This document shows, one piece after another, positions 26,097-35,857 of a stretch of DNA of 64,000 nt. The translations under genes were made by a program, and so were the position numbers. The stretch comes from Cupriavidus pinatubonensis (lineage in GTDB: Bacteria > Pseudomonadota > Gammaproteobacteria > Burkholderiales > Burkholderiaceae): the NCBI RefSeq assembly GCF_019602855.1, contig NZ_CP080768.1:1-64000 (forward strand), written 5' to 3'. The notes under the pieces were generated by a model, which saw nothing but the letters and a program-made list of their open reading frames with translations, was not told the origin of the DNA and made no database searches. Each line of letters opens with the position of its first letter. Position 1 is the first letter of the stretch.

Positions 26097-26738
26097 CTAG
26101 ACCTGAAATTTATCGAGATCGAACGTAGATCGCGTCATTCTGTCGCCTGAGTTCGGATCATCGATCCATCTCTTCAATGGCTCCGCGCTCAACACCCGAG
26201 ATCCATCCTCCCTAAGCAAGAGGACATTGCAGACCCGCTTGAATACATCGAAGTGTCGAGGGTTCAGCCCCTCAACGGGCCTCTTAACTTTCGTCAGATT
26301 GCCGTATTTCACCTCATAGGTCAGGTCGACATCGACGACGTCCACCTCCACGTCAACCGTTGCGTCACAAGCCGCAACCGGGTGGTAATCCGTGGTGCAA
26401 CGACGCGTCCCATCCCGATAGACCCCAGGTACCGCTGCAACGTCCCTATGCTTGACCGTCGTCGCCTCGTACTGCGCAACCCCTGGCATTACCCTGATGC
26501 GGAGGCGGCGAACCGTCCCTATTAAGCTCGTCTTTGGAATAGCCCTCAATATCTTAGCTTGGGTCGCCGGAGGCTTTTGTGCCCCGATCCGGCGCGCTAT
26601 CTCCTTCGCGAAATCCTGCGCTGCGCAGGCGAGTAAGGCGCCGAGGTCGATGGTGACTGGCACGTGGAGATCAACGTGGAGATCCTCCAGACCCGAGCTT
26701 CCAAAGGCTTGAGTCAGCAAAGCCTCATGTCCCGCCAC
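26097..26738 (-). CDS. Unknown protein of about 213 residues, start uncertain
   Basis: The frame is open from 26816, but the first codons overlap the PAPS-reductase remnant, so a GTG at 26738 is a likelier start. The product has an N-terminal Ala-rich helix region, then strand-like repeats (ATVDVEVDVVDVDLTYEVKY) and a basic C-terminus (VLSAEPLKRWIDD). No family was recognised. It could be a gene whose original start was lost when the neighbouring sequence was joined. Confidence 0.5.
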   Translation of the reverse strand: MAGHEALLTQAFGSSGLEDLHVDLHVPVTIDLGALLACAAQDFAKEIARRIGAQKPPATQAKILRAIPKTSLIGTVRRLRIRVMPGVAQYEATTVKHRDVAAVPGVYRDGTRRCTTDYHPVAACDATVDVEVDVVDVDLTYEVKYGNLTKVKRPVEGLNPRHFDVFKRVCNVLLLREDGSRVLSAEPLKRWIDDPNSGDRMTRSTFDLDKFQV

Positions 26739-27134
26739 TGCTTGCCGCGGTGCGGCGCCGAAGACGGGTGTCGTGGAACGAAGGTAGCGCCCGTCCGGAG
26801 AGTACCCGGGTGGCAAAGCCTTCGTTCAGTGACGGTTCCGCAATCAAGATATCGAGGCAGATTCCGTACCGCCGGGCATATGCTCGAATCTTCGCCACCT
26901 CACCCCGTGCCAGTTCGACCATCGCGCTGTTCTCCACGCCAGTATCGGCATGCAAGAGGTAGAGACGCGGACAGGGCTTTCCACTCTCCACGCGCCGGCG
27001 CGCCGCATTAAGCACGAGGCTCATGACCGCGGTCGATCGTGTAGGAGCGCGTCGATCGCACCCATGGCGATGGTCTCGCGCTGCCTGAAGCTGGCCGCAT
27101 GGTTGGCCACGGGTCGTTCTACAACGTATTCCAT
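26725..27134 (-). pseudogene. Remnant of a PAPS-reductase/DndC-like gene, N-terminal part
   Basis: Starting from ATG 27134 (GGAG five bases upstream) the translation QRETIAMGAIDALLHD matches EQRAMAAIDAVLEAG of the intact gene at 40397-42154. A stop follows at once, and the next frame resumes with VLNAARRRVESGKPCP, equivalent to MLNAARARLERGESCP. The missing piece is the ATP-pyrophosphatase loop (SSGKDSS in the intact copy). Similarity continues through SGRALPSFHDTR and ends near 26764, where unrelated sequence begins. The gene therefore lacks its catalytic loop and about four fifths of its length and cannot be functional. Confidence 0.75.
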
Positions 27135-27135
27135 G

Positions 27136-27312
27136 TCAGCTCCAGTTCGTACGCATGGCAACGGCAAAAAAAAATTGGCCGATGATTTGTCCATCAGGGG
27201 CAGCGCAAGCAGTCACCCCTTCGAACCGCACGAGTACGTTCGCTGCCCCGCCGATCTGTGCGGCAGGGCACACAGCCACAAACCATATTGGCCTCGTCTG
27301 AGGCATGCTCAT
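27136..27312 (-). CDS. Possible 58-residue protein upstream of the PAPS-reductase remnant
   Basis: The peptide MSMPQTRPIWFVAVCPA reads as a plausible small beta-rich protein (NVLVRFEGVTACAAPDG). Its TGA overlaps the context of the next ATG (TGACATG), a coupling arrangement that supports a real gene pair before decay. The ribosome-binding site is weak and no family was recognised. Confidence 0.4.
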   Translation of the reverse strand: MSMPQTRPIWFVAVCPAAQIGGAANVLVRFEGVTACAAPDGQIIGQFFFAVAMRTNWS

Positions 27313-27355
27313 CGTCGCGGCGTTGTTGCTTCCCAAAGGCGAAGGGTGGATTCAG

Positions 27356-28450
27356 ATGAATCGGATTCTGCTATTTCTTCTTCTCTTGCTAGCTGGAGAG
27401 ATCGCTACAGCAGCCCTGTATGAATGGAACTGGTGTGACGTAGCAAGGGATCCCAAGGCCTGCTTGCAGAAATGCAAATTAAAAGATGACAAGTGTCAAG
27501 CGGAATGGCTTGAGAAAGATGCCGAAACCGCAAAGCGCATTCTTGAGAATGCACGGGCATCTCATGATGATTACCAGCAAATTTGCGCTAGGACGTTTCG
27601 AGAACGAACGTGCAATCTCTGTACGGTGAAAAACCGCGAATGCGCTCTTCATGCTCTTGAGATTGAAGCTACGGAACTTGCCGAGAGCGCCACCTCTAAG
27701 CGGAATCAAATTCGCATGGCAGAAATCTCTGCAAATCCAGGCTATACAGAGAAATCCCTGAAACGATCCGATCCTCGTGTACCGATCGACAGGCGTGCAC
27801 ACCCCGAGTATGACCCGATCGGGATAGTAAGTATTCCTAATGCAACAAAACCTGCATTCAATCTAGGGTCTGGTTGGCTAACAAGCGATTGTTTGGTGAT
27901 TACCGCTCGGCATGTGATTACAGGCTTAGAAGATAATCCCGGCCGCAGTGCTGTCGGCGCGCGGGTGTCATTTCTGGTAGGAACTCCTCCATCAAACGAC
28001 AGAAATTTCGCCTATAGGACCACTGGAACCGTTGTCGAAGCAGGGGATGGCGGCGATGATTGGGCTTTGATAAAACTAGACGAGTCCCTCGGAAAGAGGG
28101 TAGGCAAGATTGCGACGTGGCGGTACACCGTTGAGGAAGCCCAAACCTGTACTGCACTAGAGATTGCTGGATATCCCGGGGGAAAGGACATCGATAAACT
28201 ATGGTGGCAATCTAAGTGCCAACTTGAGAAGGATTTGAGCAGCAGGTGGCAGTTCATAGTGAGATGTCCTGCGACCCGCGGAAACTCTGGGGGTCCCCTT
28301 TTATGCCGTGAGACTGACGGAGACCTTCGAGCAATTGGTATTATTGCGACGCAGGCTTATGGGGCAAACGCGCAGGCACTAAACTTTACTGCGCTGGACT
28401 CCATAGAACTTGCTGTGCAGAAACACCAAGAAAACTGTCCGAAGCATTAG
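27356..28450 (+). CDS. Secreted trypsin-like serine protease with Cys-rich N-domain, copy 1
   Basis: The 364-residue protein has a signal peptide (MNRILLFLLLLLAGEIATAA), a cysteine-rich N-domain (residues 27-100: WCDVARDPKACLQKCK, CNLCTVKNREC) and a trypsin/V8-like domain. The catalytic residues are visible: His186 in TARHVITG, Asp235 in DDWALIKL and Ser311 in GNSGGPLLC. A start 51 bases upstream would add residues ahead of the signal peptide and is rejected. The gene is AT-richer than the transfer genes, a sign of separate origin. The next gene is a close copy. It is probably exported to the periplasm or outside; the substrate is unknown. Confidence 0.82.
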   Translation: MNRILLFLLLLLAGEIATAALYEWNWCDVARDPKACLQKCKLKDDKCQAEWLEKDAETAKRILENARASHDDYQQICARTFRERTCNLCTVKNRECALHALEIEATELAESATSKRNQIRMAEISANPGYTEKSLKRSDPRVPIDRRAHPEYDPIGIVSIPNATKPAFNLGSGWLTSDCLVITARHVITGLEDNPGRSAVGARVSFLVGTPPSNDRNFAYRTTGTVVEAGDGGDDWALIKLDESLGKRVGKIATWRYTVEEAQTCTALEIAGYPGGKDIDKLWWQSKCQLEKDLSSRWQFIVRCPATRGNSGGPLLCRETDGDLRAIGIIATQAYGANAQALNFTALDSIELAVQKHQENCPKH

Positions 28451-28500
28451 TCATTAATAGCATGCTCGTCGTCGCTCACAAAGGCGAAGAGTGGATTCAT

Positions 28501-29613
28501 ATGAATCGGATTCTGTTTATTCTTCTTCTGGTTTTAGCTGCGGACATCTCTACAGCAGCCTCGTACGACTGGAACTGGTGTGAAGGTGCCAGAGATCCCA
28601 AGGCCTGCTTGAAGAAATGCAAGTTGAAAGATGATGAATGCCAAGCGCAATGGCTTGATAACGATGCGGAAAACGCCAAGCGCATTCTTGAAAATGCGCG
28701 CGCATCGAATGAGGACTATCAGGAAATTTGCGCAAGGACTTTTCGCGCACGAACCTGCACGCTCTGCCCCGAGAAGACACGTGATTGCGCCCTTCAGGCA
28801 CTTGAGTTAGAAGCGAATGAGCTTGCGGAGCGCGCCGCTTCAAAGCGGCAGTTAAACAGAATATCCGAAATGAAGGCCAATCCCGGCTATACAGAGAAAT
28901 CCCTAAAACGCTCTGACCCACGTGTTCCGATAGATAGGCGCGTGCATCCGGAATATAACCCGATCGGGATAGTAAGCCTTCCAAACGCCACACAGTCTGG
29001 ATTCAACCGAGGAACGGGTTGGCTAACAAGCGACTGCTTGGTTGTTACCGCAAGGCATGTGATCACGGGGTCCGAAGAGAAGCATGAGCGCAGTGCTGTC
29101 GGGGCGCGGGTTTCGTTCCTCGTTGGAAATCCCCCGTCGGATGACAAAAATTTCGCCTATAAGACCTCAGGCGTCGTGGTTGAAGCCGGGGACGGCGGAA
29201 TGTCGATAAGCGATGACTGGGCCTTGATAAAGCTGGACGAGTCGCTGGGAAAGAGGGTAGGAAATATTGCAACGTGGCAGTACTCCGTTGAAGACGCTCA
29301 AACTTGTACTGCCCTCGAAGTTGCTGGATATCCTGGCGGCAAAGACGTTGATCAATTATGGTGGCAATCTAACTGCCCCCTGGAGAAGCATTTGAGCAGC
29401 GAATTTCAGTTTATATTGCGCTGTCCCGCCACCCAAGGAAACTCAGGCGGTCCGCTTTTATGTCGTGAAACTAATGGGGACCTGCGCGCGATAGGGATCA
29501 TTGCGACGCAGTCTTTCGGAGCTAACGCCCAGGCACTCAACTTTAGCGCGCATTGGTGGGAAGCCATAAAGCCTGCAATCCAGAAACACAAAGGCACTTG
29601 CCCGAATGATTAA
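28501..29613 (+). CDS. Secreted trypsin-like serine protease with Cys-rich N-domain, copy 2
   Basis: The 370-residue protein is a tandem paralogue of the preceding one. It has the same signal peptide start (MNRILFILLLVLA), cysteine pattern (WCEGARDPKACLKKCK, CTLCPEKTRDC) and catalytic boxes (TARHVITG, DDWALIKL, GNSGGPLLC). The 50 bases before both starts are also alike, so the duplicated unit includes the leader. Differences are spread evenly, which suggests divergence under selection for function. A six-residue insertion (MSISDDW region) precedes the catalytic Asp. Confidence 0.82.
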   Translation: MNRILFILLLVLAADISTAASYDWNWCEGARDPKACLKKCKLKDDECQAQWLDNDAENAKRILENARASNEDYQEICARTFRARTCTLCPEKTRDCALQALELEANELAERAASKRQLNRISEMKANPGYTEKSLKRSDPRVPIDRRVHPEYNPIGIVSLPNATQSGFNRGTGWLTSDCLVVTARHVITGSEEKHERSAVGARVSFLVGNPPSDDKNFAYKTSGVVVEAGDGGMSISDDWALIKLDESLGKRVGNIATWQYSVEDAQTCTALEVAGYPGGKDVDQLWWQSNCPLEKHLSSEFQFILRCPATQGNSGGPLLCRETNGDLRAIGIIATQSFGANAQALNFSAHWWEAIKPAIQKHKGTCPND

Positions 29614-29660
29614 CTTTTGTTTAACGAGCTGGCGCCGTGCGCCTAGCGCGCAGCGTTGTG

Positions 29661-31193
29661 ATGACCGACTCCGCGAAACTTCCCTACGCACTCGACGGCA
29701 CTGGGAAGGTCGTGTCCGTGAAGGACGTGCCCAACGGCCTAGCCTGCGGATGCACCTGCCCGGAATGCGGCGCTCGGCTTGTCGCCAAGCAAGGCCCCAA
29801 GCAGGTATGGCACTTCTCCCACTATCACGCAGAGAACTCCCAGGCGGGTTACGAGTCGGCCTTGCACCTGGCCGTCAAGGCTCTCCTCGAGGCTGACCCG
29901 CAGCTCGCGCTTCCTTCCTGCTTTGTCGTACGTCACTCGAACGAGGGCAATGCGTTCCGAGGCAGCGAGCATGCGACTAGGTCGGGCGTTTATGAGTATG
30001 TGACCGACGAGAGTGACAAGGTTTGGGCACGCGATCTTGCGTCCATCCACGATCTAGGGATCGCCGAGCTCGTGGGTAAGATGGTTCGATTCGATCGAGT
30101 GGAGGTGGAGCGCGCCCACGGCAACATCCGGCCGGACCTCGTTGGGTTTGTCGGTGAACGCCGGATCAACCTTGAAGTCGCCGTCACTCACTTCGTTGAC
30201 GGCGACAAGCTGGCCAGAATTCGGGACCTTGCGGTGCCCACTCTCGAGATCATTGTCCCTCCGTCGATGGATCCTGACTGGGAAGCGCTTCGGAAGTTGC
30301 TGCACTCCCCAGAAGGTAAGTTTTGGAGATTCAATCCGCTGGCGGAACAAAGGGCTGAGGACGACTACAAGGCGCGACTGGAAACGAGAAGTGCGCAGCG
30401 CCAAAGGGACACGATGCTTCGAGCGCGTGAAGCTGAGATGAGGAGCGAGGCGCTGCGAAAGGAGGCGGCGCTTAGGCAACGGGAAGCTGAGATTCGGAAG
30501 CGGAAGGCAGCGATTCGCGAGGAGGAATACAAGGTGATCGCGGAGGTGGCCTTGCACCGAGCGCCTGACACCTTCCACTTGCGCTGGAATGCGTCAAATG
30601 TGACCCTCTCGGTGCGCGCGCACTCTAAGGAAGGGATCCAGCGTGCCTCATGGGTTGCTCAGGCCCTCAAAGGAACACCTAACCGGGCACCCCTCCGGTG
30701 GGAGTTTCCGGCAAAGGAGCTATTGTTCTTTCGGATTGCTCGGGCGGTGAAGGCCCTTGGTGCGACCGTTGGGAAGTTCAGTTTGCCGGGCTTGGACCCT
30801 GGTACTGCCATTCGTACGATTGGGTATCTTCTGTTGCCCGTCCGCTCGCCCGGCAACCGCCCGCCGCCGGCTACGCCGCGATACTGCGTCACCTATCGGT
30901 ACGGCAACCAGGAGGTGACGATTCTGCTGGACAACACCTCCCTAACCCTTGGCGTCGAGCCCGCCTGTAGCGATGATCACCTGCGGGATCGGATCATCGC
31001 GATTGCCAAGCAGCTTCGTGCCCATTACAACGAACGGACCTCCCGACTCGAGTTCCCTAACGTCGAGGCTCACTTCTTTGAGGTAGCCTCGGCAATGCGC
31101 CCGAAAACAGCCAACGATATCTGCCAACTTATTCATCCCGAGAACGTGAAGACAGATGACGTCTTGCGGCAGCTCGGGTTTGATGTGCCTTGA
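29661..31193 (+). CDS. CoiA-like protein with N-terminal zinc-finger-like motif
   Basis: The 510-residue protein begins with a CoiA-type segment: a cysteine cluster CGCTCPECGARLVAKQG followed by HFSHYHAENSQAGYESALH. CoiA family members contain this Cys/His box next to a nuclease-like domain; here RPDLVGFVGERRINLEVAV could be the catalytic core with Asp and Glu. A long charged coiled coil (about 220-300) and a C-terminal domain (from PRYCVTYRYGNQEVTILL) follow. CoiA helps transformed or conjugated single-stranded DNA recombine. A GTG 24 bases upstream is an alternative start. A decayed relative of its last domain lies at 37.2 kb. Confidence 0.7.
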   Translation: MTDSAKLPYALDGTGKVVSVKDVPNGLACGCTCPECGARLVAKQGPKQVWHFSHYHAENSQAGYESALHLAVKALLEADPQLALPSCFVVRHSNEGNAFRGSEHATRSGVYEYVTDESDKVWARDLASIHDLGIAELVGKMVRFDRVEVERAHGNIRPDLVGFVGERRINLEVAVTHFVDGDKLARIRDLAVPTLEIIVPPSMDPDWEALRKLLHSPEGKFWRFNPLAEQRAEDDYKARLETRSAQRQRDTMLRAREAEMRSEALRKEAALRQREAEIRKRKAAIREEEYKVIAEVALHRAPDTFHLRWNASNVTLSVRAHSKEGIQRASWVAQALKGTPNRAPLRWEFPAKELLFFRIARAVKALGATVGKFSLPGLDPGTAIRTIGYLLLPVRSPGNRPPPATPRYCVTYRYGNQEVTILLDNTSLTLGVEPACSDDHLRDRIIAIAKQLRAHYNERTSRLEFPNVEAHFFEVASAMRPKTANDICQLIHPENVKTDDVLRQLGFDVP

Positions 31194-31750
31194 CAAAGGC
31201 AGCATCGTCAAATTAGTCCTCCCTGGCAGGCTCGCGCCAAATCCCATCGGACAAGTACCCCCAGCCGAGTTGCGCGCGTATCCCGTAGCGTATGACTCGC
31301 CTCCCCCCATCTCCCCGTTGCCACCCCTGCGGGACCGCGAACCCGGGACATAGAACTTAGTGATTGACCGACGATGCCACCTTGCAGCAGCACGTGCCGG
31401 CCCTGCGACCTTAAAGAAGCTACCTGAAGAGTGTGCGCCGGCCGCGCGGGCTCAAGGGGTGGAGCTGACAGCCCACTGGCCGCCCACGGCTGAGAGCTTC
31501 AACGCTCTGCCGGTCCAGCCGGGCGCCGCGGCCTTTAAAGTCTGGAGTGATCGACTTCGCTGCCGCTTCCACCTTCTTCTGTGCGAAGATACCTGTCGCT
31601 ACCGGCGAAACAACTGCATTTGGCAGCCGGTTTCAGAGGGTGGATAGCGCTTCTCATATCGCGCCACCATTGATAAGGCGCGCCCGTACTTCTTCTCTGT
31701 CCTGGCCGCGCTGGTTTCCCGTCATTGTTGCGATCTGGAGGACGCCTGTC
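31194..31750. other. Gene-free stretch before the catabolic island
   Basis: About 550 bases without a supported gene. Open frames on both strands are short and have Arg/Pro/Ala-biased composition typical of non-coding GC-rich DNA. It probably contains the left junction of the regulator-receptor-amidohydrolase cluster. No clear inverted repeat or target duplication was found by eye. Confidence 0.4.
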
Positions 31751-32452
31751 ATGAACCCGGCGCTATCTTTGCAGCAGAGCACGCTGCTGTCGGCCGCCCC
31801 TGAGCAAGCCTGCGCCGCACCGGACCTCCTTGCAATGCTTCAACCCGTCTCGAAAGCGGCCGTCATGGCATTGGGCCGCCAGCGCGACTATGACGTGGGT
31901 GAACTGTTATTCCGCCAGGGCGATGCGCACGACGGCATCTTCTTGATTGAATCTGGGCTGGTGAAGTCCTACTACGTGTCTGAGGATGGTCGCGAGCTCA
32001 CGCTGGGCTTCTGGGCAAAGGGAAACTATGTGGGCGCCCCGCAAGTCTTTGGCGGTGACCAGCACGCTTGGTCCTCTGTTGCCGTGGCTTACACTCGATG
32101 CTTGGTGTTGCCAGGCCCTGAACTGCGCATCCTCTGCGGAAAACATGCGGATCTGGCTTTGGCGCTCATCGACGCTTTGGTGCACAAATCTCAGTGCTAC
32201 TGCGCACTACTGCAACTGCTGTCCACGCATTCGATGCGGGTCCGGTTGGCACGACTACTCGCAATGCTAGCGGCGCGTGACGACGGAGCGATCCGCGGGT
32301 TCAGCCACAGCGAACTGGCTAGCATGATTGGGTCAACTCGCCAATGGGTTTCGTTATCCCTAGCGCGTTTCGAAGACACGGGCATTCTTGCCCGGCGCCC
32401 CGACGGCGGATATCAGGTCATGGATCACGCGGCACTGGCCGCGGTGCGATGA
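31751..32452 (+). CDS. Crp/Fnr-family transcriptional regulator
   Basis: The 233-residue protein has a cyclic-nucleotide-binding-like beta barrel (ELLFRQGDAHDGIFLIESG, GRELTLGFWAKGNYVG) and a C-terminal winged helix with the Crp-type recognition region FSHSELASMIGSTRQWVSLS. No cysteine cluster for an iron-sulfur centre is seen at the N-terminus, so it is not a classical Fnr. It precedes a receptor-enzyme-permease set on the same strand and probably controls it in response to a small ligand. Confidence 0.85.
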   Translation: MNPALSLQQSTLLSAAPEQACAAPDLLAMLQPVSKAAVMALGRQRDYDVGELLFRQGDAHDGIFLIESGLVKSYYVSEDGRELTLGFWAKGNYVGAPQVFGGDQHAWSSVAVAYTRCLVLPGPELRILCGKHADLALALIDALVHKSQCYCALLQLLSTHSMRVRLARLLAMLAARDDGAIRGFSHSELASMIGSTRQWVSLSLARFEDTGILARRPDGGYQVMDHAALAAVR

Positions 32453-32542
32453 GCGTCACTGGCAATTAGTTGCTGGTCAGGCATCGTGCATTTACGCACA
32501 CTCCGAATACTGGTTTCACGCCAGGTCAAACAGGGGTATGCC

Positions 32543-33526
32543 ATGTCATCTGTCTCTCGGTCCGCCGCCAACTGGACCGCAACATTGCTCGCCGGACTCT
32601 CTTGCCTGGTTTCGCCGGGGCTACATGCACAAGAGTTTCCTTCACGTCGCATCATCCTGGTCGTGCCGTATCCGCCGGCCAATGCAGCTGACTACGTTGC
32701 GCGCCTGATCCAGCCTCGGCTGGCCGCTGCCTTAAACCAAACCGTCGTGGTCGAAAACCGCCCCGGGGCTTCGACCAACATTGGCACCGCCTATGTGGCG
32801 CATGCGGTTCCAGACGGGCACACCCTTCTATTTCAAGTGCCAAATATCGCGACCAATGAGTTCATGTTCAAGAGAACTGGCTGGAAGCGCGATGACTTCG
32901 TGCCTGTGGGAGCCTTGGTGCGATGGTCCAACGTGCTAGTGGCCGGACCCAGCGCGCCTCATACCGATTTCAAGCAATTGCTCAACGCGAAGAACACTTC
33001 CTCCTTGAACTACGGCTCTCCCGGCGTCGGCTCATTGTCAAATTTGGCCGTGGAAATGCTCAAGGGCAAGTCTGGCCTACAAATTCAGCACGTCATCTAC
33101 AGCGGGACCGCACCGATGATGAACGACCTGCTTGGGGGAAATATCCAGTATGGCGCCACGAATCCAGCGAACTTCATGTCGTATGTCGGCGACTCCAAGC
33201 GCAAGATAAAGCCGTTGGTCGTCCTGGGAGCTGAACGGGACACCACCATTCCCAACGTGCCGGCACTCAGCGAATTTGGGATCAGCGGCATCGAGTCTTC
33301 CGGCTGGCTTGGAGTGCTGGCGCCCGCCAAAACACCACCGGCGACCGTGGCACGCTTGAATGCCGAATTCAAGAAGATCCTGCAGTCCCCGGATGTCATC
33401 AAGCAGCTCAAGGACAATTACCTGCAGCCCTTCCCCAGCACTCCGGAAGAATTTGCCAGCCTTATTGCTGCTGAGAATAAAAAATGGGGCGCAGCTATCA
33501 AAGCGGCGAACATCGAGGCGCAGTGA
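32543..33526 (+). CDS. Bug/TctC-family periplasmic solute receptor
   Basis: The 327-residue protein has a signal peptide (LLAGLSCLVSPGLHAQ) and the tripartite-tricarboxylate-transporter receptor hallmarks: PSRRIILVVPYPPANAADY, VVVENRPGASTNIGTAYV and the central FKQLLNAKNTSSLNYGSPG. These proteins bind carboxylates or aromatic acids in the periplasm and are very abundant in Burkholderiales, here the best taxonomic hint. No TctA/TctB partner lies nearby. The next gene starts three bases after its stop, so the pair is an operon. Confidence 0.88.
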   Translation: MSSVSRSAANWTATLLAGLSCLVSPGLHAQEFPSRRIILVVPYPPANAADYVARLIQPRLAAALNQTVVVENRPGASTNIGTAYVAHAVPDGHTLLFQVPNIATNEFMFKRTGWKRDDFVPVGALVRWSNVLVAGPSAPHTDFKQLLNAKNTSSLNYGSPGVGSLSNLAVEMLKGKSGLQIQHVIYSGTAPMMNDLLGGNIQYGATNPANFMSYVGDSKRKIKPLVVLGAERDTTIPNVPALSEFGISGIESSGWLGVLAPAKTPPATVARLNAEFKKILQSPDVIKQLKDNYLQPFPSTPEEFASLIAAENKKWGAAIKAANIEAQ

Positions 33527-33528
33527 TC

Positions 33529-34983
33529 ATGACACTTACCATGACTGAGAATAAGATGAACAAGACGTATATAGAAAACGGAACCGTCATTGCTTGGATA
33601 AACGGCGCGCATACCGTCATTGAGCGCGGTGTCGTCGTCATTGAAGGGAACTCGATCATTGAGGTCGGAGCGCACACAGCTCCGCCCTCAGCGAGCGACA
33701 CTCGTATCGATGCAACTGGACGAATTGTGATGCCAGGATTCGTCAACACACACCTCCACGTCACGGATACGCCGTACACGAAGGGATATCTGGAGGATGC
33801 CAGTAACCTAAGTCCACGGGCAAACGCTACGAACTACGGCACCTTGTATAAAACACTGCCGGCAGTGCGGCACGCGATCGATCCCGAAGCACAGGTGATC
33901 GCTTCGGAGTGCGCATTTGCCGAGCTGGCGCGCACGGGCAGCACAACCGTCGTCGAGCTGGGGTATGACTATGAGGTGGGCGGCGACGGCGATATCTCGA
34001 TCACGGAACAGATTGCTCAGGTTGCCATGGCGACGGGATTGCGCTGCTACTCTGGCCCGCGCTACCGTGCGATGCACTACGGACACGCGCCAGGGGGCAA
34101 GGTCTGGTACCAAAGTTATCCGGAAAATGGGCGTCGCCGCTTTCGCGACTGCGTTGATTTCTGCATAGATTGGGACGGCAGGTATGACGGAAGGCTGCGC
34201 ACCTTGTTGGCGCCGGGCCAGATCGACACATGTGATCCGGACCTTCTGCGCGAGACCCGCCGGGTTGCCAGTGCACACAAGCTGCCTATCCAGATCCATG
34301 CTGGGCAGTCGCCTAACGAGTATGAACGGATTAAGACCGAGTATGGCATGAGTACGGTCGAGTATATGATCGATACAGGGCTGTTGGGGCCCGACTTCAT
34401 GATCGGTCACGGACAGATACTGACCCACGACGGCAACATTGCTTCGCTGACACCATCGGAGGCTGCAGCACTACGCGACTACCAAACTACCGTCGTGCAT
34501 CTTCCTTGGGTAAAAGCCCGCCGCGGGGGCGTGATCAATTCGATTCATAAGTATCGACAGTTGAACATCCGCCAGGCGCTGGGCACCGATACTTATCCCT
34601 TCGATATGTTCAACGATATGCGCATGGCAGCCACCGTGTGCCGCATCGTCGAGCACTCGATTGAAGCGGCGACTTCTGTAGACATCTTCACCATGGCGAC
34701 CGCGGGCGGAGCCGATGCTCTGGGCCGTCCGGACCTGGGCCGCCTGGCGGTTGGCTGCAAGGCGGATGTGGTCTTGGTCCGCATGGACACTTTCAAGGCC
34801 GCGCCGACGTATGATCCCTTCAAGTTTCTGGTGCTCGCCGCCACGGGAGAAGACGTCGACCGCGTCTTGGTCGATGGCAAAACCATCGTCGAAGGCGGTC
34901 TAGTCCTCGCCGTGGACATGGCCAAAGTCGTTGCTCGATTGAACAACGCCGCCAGCCGAGTGCGTGCGAACGTAGCGGACTAG
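33529..34983 (+). CDS. Metal-dependent amidohydrolase/deaminase (TRZ/ATZ type)
   Basis: The 484-residue protein has the amidohydrolase pattern: N-terminal beta part, metal box GFVNTHLHVTD, a second histidine in IQIHAGQSPNEYER, a third in MIGHGQILTHDG and the aspartate in ALGTDTYPFDM. It ends with a C-terminal beta part (DVVLVRMDTFKAAP, VLVDGKTIVEGG). Members hydrolyse or deaminate ring compounds such as triazines, S-adenosylhomocysteine or hydantoins. With the receptor and permease it probably forms a catabolic route for a nitrogenous compound. The substrate cannot be named. Confidence 0.85.
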   Translation: MTLTMTENKMNKTYIENGTVIAWINGAHTVIERGVVVIEGNSIIEVGAHTAPPSASDTRIDATGRIVMPGFVNTHLHVTDTPYTKGYLEDASNLSPRANATNYGTLYKTLPAVRHAIDPEAQVIASECAFAELARTGSTTVVELGYDYEVGGDGDISITEQIAQVAMATGLRCYSGPRYRAMHYGHAPGGKVWYQSYPENGRRRFRDCVDFCIDWDGRYDGRLRTLLAPGQIDTCDPDLLRETRRVASAHKLPIQIHAGQSPNEYERIKTEYGMSTVEYMIDTGLLGPDFMIGHGQILTHDGNIASLTPSEAAALRDYQTTVVHLPWVKARRGGVINSIHKYRQLNIRQALGTDTYPFDMFNDMRMAATVCRIVEHSIEAATSVDIFTMATAGGADALGRPDLGRLAVGCKADVVLVRMDTFKAAPTYDPFKFLVLAATGEDVDRVLVDGKTIVEGGLVLAVDMAKVVARLNNAASRVRANVAD

Positions 34984-34987
34984 CGCA

Positions 34988-35731
34988 ATGACGTACGGGA
35001 CCATTTTGGGATGCGCAGCGATACTAGCGCTTGCCGGCTACGCTCAGGGGATACTGGGCATAGGTTTCGCCATGATTGCCACGCCCCTACTGGCGCTGTT
35101 CCTGGGCTACCGCGCGGCCATGATGATGGTTGCTGTCCCCGCTCTGTTGATGTCGGTCGCCTGGTTGCTAGTCAACCGGCGTGGGCTGCGTCGCTGCCGG
35201 GTCCCGATCAGTCTGCTACCAGCCATAGGCATGGGTGCATCACTGGGCGTCACCTTGCAAGTTGGTTTGTCCGAGCGCGTTTCCTTGTTGCTGCTTGCGT
35301 CCTTGCTTACCATGACCTTGGTAATGCCCAGGATCTTGACTACGCTGCGGGCCCACAAGATGTCCTCTCCAACCCGCGTTGCGGTTGTCTTCGGTGGGTT
35401 GGCTGGCGTCACCGAAGCTGCTCTGAACGTAGGTGCCCCGTTCATGTTGCTGTTCGGCGCGATGGCACGGTTGGGTCGGTTGGAGCAACTGATGGTACTG
35501 AACCTGTGCTTCGCGTTAGGCAAAACTATACAAATCGGCCTACTACAAATGTCCGGCGCCCCGGCAATCAGCATCACGGCTTTGGCGGCCGGCACCATGG
35601 CCAGCGGCGCTTCCTATCTGGTAGGCGACCGAGTAGCCAGCCGATTCTCAGAGACCAAGTTCCGCGAATTGTTGCGGTGCTTTCTGATGGCCATGGTCGG
35701 GGCTCTGCTCTTGCGTGCAGCCTTGCTCTAG
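34988..35731 (+). CDS. TauE/SafE-family permease
   Basis: The 247-residue protein is almost entirely hydrophobic helices, with about seven segments including ILGCAAILALAGYAQG and GVAFGG-like turns. The Gly-rich ILGIGFAMIATPLLAL start is characteristic of TauE/SafE exporters of sulfite, sulfoacetate or small organic acids. It begins five bases after the amidohydrolase gene and is co-transcribed. It might export a product of that enzyme. Confidence 0.82.
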   Translation: MTYGTILGCAAILALAGYAQGILGIGFAMIATPLLALFLGYRAAMMMVAVPALLMSVAWLLVNRRGLRRCRVPISLLPAIGMGASLGVTLQVGLSERVSLLLLASLLTMTLVMPRILTTLRAHKMSSPTRVAVVFGGLAGVTEAALNVGAPFMLLFGAMARLGRLEQLMVLNLCFALGKTIQIGLLQMSGAPAISITALAAGTMASGASYLVGDRVASRFSETKFRELLRCFLMAMVGALLLRAALL

Positions 35732-35857
35732 AAGAGCATCACGCTCCTGCGACAGGGTCCATGAGCGTGCATAGATCCCGAGCTCCCCCCGACCGCACCG
35801 GCCCAAGAGCCCATTCTTAGGACCGCTGGTCAATTTCAGAGATCATCACATCTCAAT

